Assembly: GCA_934047225.1 (NCBI GenBank)
Contig: OW204009.1
Span: forward strand, 16,752,898-16,816,897
Direction: 5' to 3'
DNA: 64,000 nt
DNA from: Ypsolopha sequella
Taxonomy: Eukaryota > Arthropoda > Insecta > Lepidoptera > Ypsolophidae
Below are positions 11,795-23,000 of the stretch, in pieces. The position numbers and the translations under genes are program-made. How positions within the stretch are numbered: position 1 is the first letter of the stretch; each line of letters opens with the position of its first letter. Under the pieces are notes generated by a model. It did no database searches. It was given only the letters and a program-made list of their open reading frames with translations, and was not told the DNA's origin.

Positions 11795-12330
11795 GGTTCC
11801 GTAGTACCTAAAAGGTACATAGGAACCTTTAGGGTGAGACTCCGTTATCCGTCCGTTCTTATGTCACAGACTCATAACTTTAGCACCGTTAAAGATAAAG
11901 ACTGAAAATAGCATTAATTTGCCCACATATTGCGGTGAAAAAAATAAATGAAAATTTTTAAATTGTTCAAAATATTTCCAAAACAAAAGTGAGAAAAATA
12001 AAAAATATTATCCCAAAATAAAAAATGGGTATCAAATTGTAGGTATTAAAAAGCTGATTCTAAAAATATATAGTTTGGCTATATTTAATTGCATCTATTT
12101 CGAGAAATCCTTGAAAATCCATAAAAAATCTATGATGTCCCCCACCCCCTTATCTCCAAAACTGGTGGACTAAAAAATATGAAAAAAATCATGGTAATAT
12201 GTGTTTACGTAAAGATTATAGGAAAAATAAAGCGGCTGAGAAGTTCACGAAAACAATGACAAAATTAAATTTATCATCCCCAATACGGAACCCTAGGTAT
12301 GCGAGTCTGACTCGCACTTGACCGGTTTTT
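11795..12330. mobile_element. Dispersed element beginning 'agggttccgtagtacc'
   Basis: The left 'agggttccgtag' and right 'acggaacccta' ends are inverted, followed by 'gagtctgactcgcacttgac'. Related ends occur at about 24050-24115 and 60095-60145. Confidence 0.55.
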
Positions 12331-12564
12331 TTTTAGTAGTGGTAGGCTTCTGTGACTTTTCATGACGGAACCATGCCGCCAAGCGACTCGTCGTGTTCTG
12401 ACATGACGTCATGAGTAGCTGTATCGAAAGCGTGGTCACAGGCAGTTGCGTATATAGTAGTCGTTCGTCCGTTATCAACTTCTGTAGATTTTTTCGCGGT
12501 AATGGCCAAAAAGCGTAAACTAAAACAGCAGCGATTGTTCAGTTGGTAGGACGCAACTTCGAGA

Positions 12565-12735
12565 CCATGGGACCGATGGATAGCGGTATTTCCATCCCTA
12601 ATAGCCGGGCCTTATTTTGCCCAGCGTGTGTGAGTATGGGCAATTCTTCCAGGATGACCGCCGGGAGTGGCAAAGTCCTGGAAAGGCTTATGTCCAGCAG
12701 TCGACGTACTAGGCTGATGGATGAAACTTCGAGAC
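12565..12735 (+). mobile_element. R8 retroelement-like fragment
   Basis: Matches the copies at 39814 and 51099 ('gtgtgtgagtatgggcaatt' region) and ends in the GCTGATGGATG tail. Confidence 0.65.
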
Positions 12736-13456
12736 CCGACTGCAAATCCTGCCAGATGAGCATGCACCAATCAATTCTTCGGAATTGATGTGCATAGTAT
12801 TTGTACTTATTCTTACTAGTACCACTTCCTGAGGGTGAAGGAAACCCCTGTGGAGTAAACTTATTTGTAACCGAACTATTATGACCATGCCTGCGCCTTG
12901 GCCATATTAATCAATATAATTATGCTGTCACACTTAAGTAACAACAGGAGTCAACCTTGAAATGAGAGATAATAAGCTGGAAACTAGCGATCTAAACTTT
13001 GTCTCAAAACTCTCATAAAATATCGTGTCTGTGTCGTAAGTTATTCTAAGTCAAAGGCCACAAAAATCGGTTTTTCGCGATTATCTAGGTTTCTATAGCT
13101 TCGATAGTGTTGAAATTTGTTATAAAAATTGTAGAGCATAAAATTTGCGGCAAATTTTGTTCCAAATATTTTTTGAGATTGAGCTATACATACTGTAATG
13201 AAGTGTAATGCAAGGTCAACTGTTCAAGCTCTCCACCCTCAATCTCAGAAACGGTTGAGTGCATGAAAAAACGTTTAGAAAAAAAATTGTCGCAAATTTT
13301 AATTTCTATAATTTTTATATTGGTGCTATAGAAACCTAGATTTTTTGACAACTTTTTAGACAACTTTTAGAACGCTAAAATGAAGGTGCATACGAGTTTT
13401 CAAATTATTACGCCTCATTCCGAGGTGAACTCTTTATATGACTGGACTATTTACTG

Positions 13457-14153
13457 AGCCATAGATAAATAAAGGAAGGATAGATTGCTATCTCCTTGTA
13501 CTGTTCGCAATACTAAAAATAAACGTTGCTAGATGGCGTTACTTGTCTCGCTGGAAATAAAATTTGTCTGAAATCGACGAAATATAGCATTTTACTGTTC
13601 TGGTTCATCATATTTATTTATTTTATGAATAAAAACACAAAATTTTCATAACATCGCATCAGAAAATAGTGAATTCTTAATCAGGTGTTTTTAACATTTT
13701 TTTCATTAAACTTTCGGTGGTAAGCTGGCAATCTAACTAAGCGTGAAGATGGTTATTCTGAATTCCGGTAGATGGCGCACAACGATCATTATTTATTTAC
13801 CTTACACACACTACTCATACATACCGGTATATAACTTTACTCTTTGACTCAACTTTCATGCACGGTTGAGCGATTTATCCTCAGATTTATCGTATGCCAT
13901 GTGTCGCGTATTGTCGTATTCTAGCAAATTTTTGTTTTTGTGGGAGCAGTATAGTTGTTATACACACACACACATCGAATTTCGTTTCATCAACTGGTCG
14001 ATAGATGGCACTAGGTATGTCACAATTTATCTAGTATAGTAGCGACATCAAAAATAATAAGTCGAACTACTAGGTACCGGCGAAAATAATAAGTTTTACG
14101 CGGGCTTTGTTCTAATGTATGGAGTGAGCAATCTATCCTTCCTATTTATCTAT
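13457..14153. mobile_element. Element with about 35-bp inverted ends just upstream of the exon array
   Basis: 'catagataaataaaggaagg' at 13460 is mirrored at about 14130-14152. No transposase frame. It occupies much of the interval where the missing first exon of the plus-strand gene might be expected. Confidence 0.55.
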
Positions 14154-14346
14154 GATTGAGCCAACGGATCTGTAATCATAGACGGGCGTATCCAACCAAA
14201 TTATTATTCTTAGCTCTCTGATTTGATCTGTCAGTAAACAGCGAGACATATTTCCGACCAAACTTTTATTCTTAAGCTCTGTCAGAACTTGTATATATAG
14301 ATATAGATTGGACGTCAGGCTTTTGTATTTGTACCTTATTCCACAG

Positions 14347-14541
14347 ACACAAATACAACAACAACACAAAGTCTTAAAAACGAAACAAGTAATCAAGAAC
14401 ATAAAGACAAAAATGAAGAAAAATCTGGAAAATCGAATGAGGAAGAAAATGATGAAGAAGATGATAAAGAAGATGATGAAGATGATGATGAAGAAGATGA
14501 CGAAGAAGTGAGTGAACAAGATAATGAAGAAGAAAATCAAG
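14347..14541 (+). CDS. Acidic repeat exon 1 (headerless, Asn/Glu/Asp-rich)
   Basis: Acceptor TTATTCCACAG, donor G/GTATTG; 195 bases, phase 1 at both ends. It encodes a Thr/Gln/Asn start and then runs of Glu and Asp (EEENDEEDDKEDDEDDDEED) ending in Glu-Glu-Asn-Gln-Gly. The Lys/Met-rich frame over the same bases is the shadow. It has no D-x-x-x-x-L-R header, unlike the next exon. Confidence 0.75.
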
Positions 14542-17500
14542 GTATTGATGAAGATCACAAAAATATGTGTTTTCAAGTGTGATGGCTTTAGCCTTTATTC
14601 CAGGATTCTAGCAAATACAACCTCTGGCTTTAGGTCCAAAAGTTTCTACTTACGCTACGAGGACACAAAATTTGCTATTAGAAGTTTAGTTTTTTTAAGA
14701 CATTCTACTATGATACAAACTTACAGACTTCAAGGAAAAGGCGCGGCAAGGCATGATAAATGAAGATAAGGAAAATGAAGAAGAGAGCGAATCTGAAGAT
14801 GAAGAAGATGATCAGGAAGAAGAAGAAGAAGAAGAAGAAGACCAGGAGGAAGGTAAGAATAAATTAACAATCAGTTGTGACAAGAAGGAGCTTAATATTG
14901 CAGCAGTGCTGATCCTAGTCTGTCAAACAATAAATCAGAATTTAAAAAAATCAACAACTTAGCTGCTGGATTAATATGAACCGTTTACAAATATGTCGTG
15001 TATGTCACCTTTGACGATTGTTAATAGCAACTGGGTTTAACAGTAACACGTTCTGATTAAAAATAATAAAGGGTCATTTTTATATTTCTTTATATTTCAA
15101 GGCAAGCAATTAAAAGTCTTATATAACTATTGTAGATATAATATTCTCACTTTTTTTTCTATGTAAATAATAAAACGTGTGCTTATAAATTGTAAGAACA
15201 AAGCGAAGAAGACGAAGAAGAAAATGAAGAGCACAAAGAAACCACACGTTTTCAAGGTAAAACTTTACTGTCGTATGTTAGACACTCCAACTACTCCTGA
15301 TAAAATTATCAGGTAAATTCATTATTATGACAGCCGTAACAAAGATGCTAGTAGGATTCAAATTTCTTTCTAAAGTTTAGTAAAGTGGACTTCACGTAAG
15401 CCTTCTTTCACTTTTTAATCATACATTTTTTATTTTTTGTTGGTATCGTGGCCTCAGAGTAGGCCAAATTTTTCATTTCTGTATAAATGACCTAGGAAAT
15501 AAAACTCTTTTGCAAAATACTTATTATTCCTGCGAGAATAGTGCTTCTTAATCAAATAAAAGTAATACAGATTATTACAGATCTTACAAAATTACTAAGA
15601 CAAGGTCCAAACATGGAAATAGAGCATACCAGTAATGAAACTGATGAGGAGGATGACAATGAAGAAGAAAGCGAAGACGAAGAAGATGATGAGCAGGAAG
15701 AAGTTGAAGGTAATTTTAACAATCAGCTGTGTTCAACTTACAAAGGGCTTACCCGATTACATTGAAACCATAATGTTGCTGGAATATTTATTTTTCTTTT
15801 TTAGAAATCACAGCGGAATATTTGGGTTTTATGTTAAGAGTTGATTACTTAGGATAAAAATCCTAGTCTTTGCAGGATTAATATAGTTAAGTACATCAAT
15901 AGTTCATAGAAATGATTTAAAAAATATCTCTGCTATACTTTCTAAGCGCCCTAGCGTAGTTATGAAGCAATGATAAAAATAACAAATTATGCAAATAAGA
16001 AATTCTTATTGATGACTAAAGACTAAATAATGAAAATAACAACATGAAAGTAGGCGCCATGACTTAAAGTAGGTAAATTTTTTAATATCTTAGATTCCTG
16101 CTCATAAATCTAAACATTTAAAACACAAACTCGTTTCATTCACACTCATAACGATATTAGATGCTTTCTTGATTTTAATTCCTAACATGCAGGTTGTAAA
16201 AGCCGCAATTGATATTTCTTATCTCGCATGTTATTCGTACTAAGTAACAAAGTAAAGCACATCAGAATGTTCAGTCTTATAAAACGATTTTTTGTACGTT
16301 TCATTGTCGTTTGAAAGGGGCATTTTTATTTCTGATGACTAAAAAATAAAATTCACTCAAGAAAAGCATCAAGTTTTGTGTGTCCTATAATGTGTAAGAT
16401 GACCTAGTCATGGTCAGTGTACCTCGCTTCCTATAAAATTTTCTTGTGATATTGATGGAATTTCTAAGTGCAAAGCCCTGCAACAACCGCCAACTATCCG
16501 TTGAACGCGCATGTAGGTGAGTATGAATTTCATTCTTGGTGGATTTATAAATTGTGGCTTTAGCCCGCTTTTGACGATTATGAATTGCAGTGTAGCAAAT
16601 GAGAAACTATTATGGTCTTATCGCTTTCAGACTCGCTATCACCGTTGTTAGCGTAATTACCGTGATTGATTCAGTTTTTGGTACTGATCATCAAATAAAT
16701 TACCTTTTAATTTTTAATTAACCATTTTAGAATTCTTAGGTAGTTATTTTGTAACCAAATAATCAAAATTGTATTTTAATTAAATTGGTGGAACATAATG
16801 AAGAACCAGACGAAGAGGAAAATGAAGAAATCAACAGTGAAGATGATGAAACTGAACTTAATGAAGATCAAGGTACTTGAATAAACTACGGTAGTTCTAA
16901 TTTACATTCACATAGAAAACGCAATTTAAATGAGAAATATTTTAAGCACGAATGTAGTGCGTTTGTCTTGGTTGCTTTATTTTAAAATGGGTTTGAATGG
17001 CTGTTCAATTTTGGTCTTAAATAATTCATATAAAAATCGATAGTTGTCATAAATGCAAATGAAAAGTATTCTTTGATAAAAACTCGGTAAATGTCACATT
17101 TCAAAAATATAAGCAACCAAAGTTTTACCCGGAATATTTTAGTAGGAGTGAAATTGCGCACTATGTAGCACAGTGCCACATTCTAATAACGTTTTATATT
17201 TGTTGCTACAACTACAACTTTGGTTACTTATATGTTCGAAACGTGACACATTAGTGGTTTTGGCGAAAATGTTTTTTGTTTGTATTGATGTCAGCAATCG
17301 ATTTTTATAAGAGTAATCGGCGGCCGCAATTTCGAAAAAAATAAAATTGCGAATGTTGGTATAGGTAAAATTCCTTAAACACTTGAACATTTATACAGGT
17401 AGTAAAGAATTATTAAGACTCGGTTCAAGCATAGAAGTAGAGGAAGATGAGGATTTCACAGATGAAGAAGAAGTGGAAGAACAGGAAGAAGATATAGGTA

Positions 17501-19663
17501 ATTGAATCCACCTGTATTTTTGGATGAATAAATTTGTTAGTGATCTAACTTAGCTGATTAAATTATTAATTATTTTCAGCTTTTCTCATATCGATGTAAC
17601 AACTACTATTAACTATGTATACGAATCCATCTTTTTTGTTATTATATGATTCGATTGAAATAAAACAAATTCCTTTGTAAATATATAATCACTTTCTAAT
17701 AACCACATGTATGCAATTATAAACAAAGTTCAATGTTTCATGTGAGAAGAAAGTGGAGAGGAAATAAATGAAGATAACGACGACGATGCGGTGGAAAATA
17801 TACAGAGCGAAGACCAAACTGATCCAGGTAAGGACACACTACAAATGCTTGCAGAAATGCGGTGTTGACTACTTCTAAGACGCGGTGCGGTGTGTGATGT
17901 GTGGTGACATTTTTCTCATTCTTTCAATTCGTAGCCCAACCAGGAAAAAAGAGATAATATTTTTTAATATTTTTTTTTCAACTTATTCTCCCTCGAGTTT
18001 TATGCACTTCTTCCATCGGCCTGGCAAGGCTTCTATACTAGCTTTAATTTCCTAGAGATTTCCTACCGCTGCGGCCCTGGTCTTGGGATAATTCTATAAA
18101 CAGGCCACTCTGTATTTTTCAGAAGATTTTCTAAGGCAAGGTTCAAGCGTGGAAGTGGAGGAAGATGATGAGGAAGAAACTGAAGAAGAAGATGAGGAGG
18201 AACAAGAAGATGGTAATTCTTGGTTAACAATGTATAACGGTCTCGTTCCTAAACGCACAATATGACATTGTTTCCTTATTTTCAAATATAAAAAAAAATA
18301 CTGCGTGTTTGGTGTTTGTGAAAGTGATTGAGATCCCTAGCACTACGACAGTGATCTTGGGATCAGTATACAAAACTAGTAGGTAGAAGGATGTGATGTG
18401 CGTGTGTTTCATGGAAGGGTGTATGTATGTGTGAATTTATGTGCATATTATTTGTATACTAATCTTTGCTGATGGTGAACAAAAGCATTGTGGGGTAACA
18501 CCACATGCCCTCAAAAGCGTGTATCCGAAAACCAAACTGAATGCAGCCAACAAATTATTACTATATAATCTACATATATTTAAATAAACATGAGTAAATT
18601 GAATAGTTCCGCCCTTAGAAGATTTATATAAAGGTTATCTCGTTTCTAGACGTCCAAATTTTTAGCTAAACTTAGGTATTTTGGTATAGATAAACAATTA
18701 AAAAGCATTAAAAAAAAAGTTTGGACGCCTATAAACAGGCCACTTTTTCAGATGTCTATGAAATACTAAAAACTGTGGAAGTGGAGGAAGACGTGGTCGA
18801 CGAAAATGAAGATGAAGATGGGGAGGAACAAAAAGATGGTAATTCTTGTTTTACAATGTGTTACATCAACGAAAAATTACAAAAAAAATATAGGATAAGG
18901 ATGGGATGTGCGTGCGTTACATGGAAGGGCGTACTTGTGTGTGAATGTATGTGCATGTTATTTGTGTACTAATCTTTGCTGACGGTGAACGAAAACAATG
19001 TGAGGTAAACCCGTATGTTCCAAAAAACGTGTATTCGTGCCCGAAATACGGCCACGTCTTCGTCGTCTGACAATCAAACTTAATGCAGCCAAAAATTTTA
19101 TTGTTATATAGTCTATATAATTATCTACTGTGTAATCTATACATACTTACATAAACACAAGTAGATTAAATAGTTACAACTACTTCCTTAGTAAGAAGGT
19201 TTGTGCAGATGGCACGACGTTTCGAGACGTCCGAAATTTTTGCTGAACTAAGGTATTTTTATGTAGCTAGACGCAAATAAAAACTATCTAAAAAGATTTT
19301 GGATAAAAGAACGAGCTACCCTGTATTTTTCAGATCTCTATGAAATGCTAAGAGAAGGTTCAAGCGAGGAAATGGAGGAAGATGTTACGGAGGAAGATGT
19401 TAAGGAGGAAGATGTTATGGAGGAAAATGAAGATGAAGACGAGGAGGAACAAAAAGATGGTGATTATTGAATTATTTATAGATATGGAGCATATAAATTA
19501 TAAAAACAATTAATATACGATATATTTCGACTCCGGAGTCGTCATCAGTCGAATGAGGTATAAATATGACAGATAGAGATTTTTTTTTTTTTAAAAGTGA
19601 CATTTGTTAAAAAGAAGGAAGAACAAAGAAACTTTTTGGGAGTGATGATAGTAGTGATGATGA

Positions 19664-19723
<60 letters not shown>

Positions 19724-19997
19724 TTGGTGATGGTGATGGTTATGATGATGATGGTACTATTGGGGTATATGGGGTAATTGAATGTTTGTCTGTCAGTGCT
19801 GTCTGCTAAGTCCTGGTCCATAGTGAGCACCAAGTGACCATATGTATAAACATCGTACAAATGTTCACTTGGTGCTCACTATGGACCAGGACTTAACAGA
19901 CAGCACTGACAGACAAACATGACATGACACATCTGACAAAACATTCAATTTAATACCCCAATAGTACCATCATCATCATAACCATCACCATCACCAA

Positions 19998-20036
<39 letters not shown>

Positions 20037-23000
20037 AATTCATCATCACTAGTATCATCACTCCCAAAAAGTTTCTTTGTTCCTCCTTCTTTATAAGAGA
20101 TGTTACTTTTAAAAATATATATATATTTATCTAAAAACGGCTCACCTCAATACGTGTTATGATCGGGAAAGCCGACCAGTTTCAGCAGATTTAGACTGCC
20201 TTCATCTGGGCGAGTAAAGACGTTTACGCGACGACGTTACGCCTCACACATCGCGTAAACGTCTTTACTCGCCCAGATGAAGGCAGTCTAAATCTGCTGA
20301 AACTGGTCGGCTTTCCCGATCATAACACGTATTGAGGTGAGCCGTTTTTATATAAATCATGAATTATCCTCAAGTCTCATTTAATTCTATAATATATTTA
20401 TCTGTCATATTTATACCTCATTCGACTGATGACGACTCCACAGTAGGAGTCGAAATATATCGTATATTAATTGTTTTTATAATTTATATGCTCCATATCT
20501 ATAAATAATTAAATGCCATACAAAGGTAATAATAAAAAATATATTTATGTGGATTATTGAATTACAAAGTGTCATTTAACAAAAAAAATAAAAAAGTTTC
20601 TTGAGGTGGATACGGTCTCGTTCCCAAATGCCCAACTCAAGATTCTTTTTTTTTTTTTTTAAGGTAAAAGTAAACACACAGTGCGGTAAACCCGCATGCT
20701 CTTAAGAGCGTGAACTGTATTTGTGCCCGAAGTACGGCGCGGCGGTAATGTCGTCGTACGACAATCAAATTGAACATATAGTTATAGTCTGTCAAAAAAG
20801 AGTAGAAATGTAATGTTGTACAATTTGACTCCGATACATTGAAACAAGAAGGCATGAAAACTTGACAGTTTTTTTAAACCAGTAACACGATTATACTCTT
20901 AGAATAAGGATGTTCTGAGATATTTCTCAACAAAAGTACGAGTATACAAAAAAGAAGACGAGAAAAAACCCGATTGGAAATAAGTTACATTCGAAAAAGT
21001 TTCTACTCTCTTTTGACAGACTATATTACTTTATAATCTACATTATTACTATGTAATCTACACAAACTTACATAAGCACGTGTAGATTTAATAGTTACAA
21101 CTTCTTACAACAGATTGCCTCGTTTCTAGACGTCCATCAGTTTGCTGAAAAAAAGTATTTTTATATAGCTAGACACAACTAAAAACTATCTAAAAAACAT
21201 TTTGGACATCTATAAGTGGGGCAGTCTTTATTTTTCAGATCCCTATAAAGAGCTGAGACAAGGTTCAAGCGAAGAAGTGGAGGAAGATGATGAGGAGGAA
21301 ACTGAAGATGAGGATGAGGAAGAACAAAGTGATGGTAATTTTGCACAAAAATTCTTCTTATTTCTAGGCCCGTACCTTTACAATAAAATAAATGAAATAA
21401 TCAACTTATACGACCTCACCAGCTTTTAATTGCAAATATAAAGTCTCAGAATGGTTACAAAGTATGTCCTACGATGAGACGGAAAACCTACTCTCTGTGG
21501 TAAATTAGATGTTGTAAGATGCTATAGTTAGTTTAAGTAGATAGTTTATTTAATTTTATTTTATGGTTTTGTCTGAAACATTTAACTAATTCTTAAGTAT
21601 ACAAATTGTTATCTTTAATCTGACCTATTTATATTCTGACAAATTTTTAAAAGTACAGGCTACTTTCGTAGTTTAGTTTAGGCAATAACCTTTCATTAGC
21701 CGTAAGATGTTATTTTGAATGTACTACTCTTTAGTTCATTTTACTCAAATAAATCAATTTTATTATTATTATTATATAATTCTTGGTTTACAACGTACAA
21801 CAAAAAAAAAGTTCATTTTAGTGGATGGTTGGTCACATACGGTCTCGTTCCCAAATGCACAACGATTCGTTTTCTTATTTTTTTACGGTGGAGATAAACA
21901 CAGTGAGGTAAACCCACATGCCCGTAACAGCGTGTAGTTGTGCCCAAAGAGCATATACCAAAGGAGACGCCTTACACAAGCGTTCCCCTCTGCCAAAGGT
22001 ATTAGATTCATATCTAACGCGTTGTATAAAACTAGTTCAGCCGCCATTTTTTTCATTCGATTCCCGGACGTCTTTGCATAAAGAGCTCCGAGAAAAATGC
22101 CGTTTTGTTAAATGTATGGGTGCAAGAAAAAGTCTAGCACATCAAATTTACAAAAATATGGTGAAAAGTGGCAGAACTGACTGTATGTGGAAATTCGCCT
22201 ACAACTGTACAGTCTTATATATGGTCAAAGTACGGCACGGCGGTGACGACGTCGTCCGACAGTCAAATTGAACACAGCCAAGAAGTTATTACTATAAAAT
22301 CTCCATTATCACTATAAAATCGACACATACTTAGATAAACATGTGTAGATTTAATCCCTTAAAAGGTTTATACAGATGGTCCGTTTTTAGACGTCCAAAA
22401 TTTACCAAAGTTATACGAGCCGAGACGGGTGCGTCTCTGCTTCCGCCAACTGGCGTCATACGTCACTCCTCTCATTTTTGTTGCATGAAGTGTTTACCTG
22501 TTATTGGAGTTACACTCTATTCCTACTGTACGCTAATTAATTAATTGTATGTTGTAAATCTGTTGGTAGACCAAATAAATTCTAAATAAAAACCAAATAA
22601 ATACTAGAAACAATTAAAAACTTTTTAAAAATCATTTTGGATATCTATAAACGGGCCACTTTGTATTTTGCAGATCTCTATGAAGTGCTAAGAGAAGATG
22701 AAAGAGATAATGAGGAAGAAGTTGAAGATGAAGAGTAACAAACCGATGGTTAATTCTTCAATTACAACGTGTAATATCTACAAAAAATTCAAAAAGAATG
22801 TTTCTTAAGGTGGATACGCACGGTGTCGTTCCCAAACACACAATCTATTTTTGTCTTATTTTTAAATATGAAAGAAAGTAATGATTTAATGTGATGCAAT
22901 ATTATAGTATTGACCATAGCGTCAATTAGGCTTTACTTGCAAGGTCGTATTATTTTGTGTATTACTAAACAACCTTGAAGCGTTGCAAATTAACCAAATT

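Noticed and set aside
13896..14037. ATG frame beginning MPCVAYCRILANFCFCGS as the missing first exon of the plus-strand gene
   Set aside because: It lies inside an inverted-end transposon and its best donor is weak; the hydrophobic core is not convincing as a signal peptide.
14308..14511. Lys/Met-rich frame over the first acidic exon
   Set aside because: Shadow frame; the Glu/Asp frame fits the acceptor, donor and phase of the array.
19597..19809. Reading frame with a poly-Asp run, similar in composition to the acidic exons
   Set aside because: It is the GAT microsatellite arm of a palindromic insertion; the complementary arm follows at about 20000-20035, and there are no splice sites in phase.
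21918..22271. Complete 117-codon gene between array exons
   Set aside because: Both ends of the frame are repeated intron sequence of the array; only the middle segment is unexplained and is reported as a finding.
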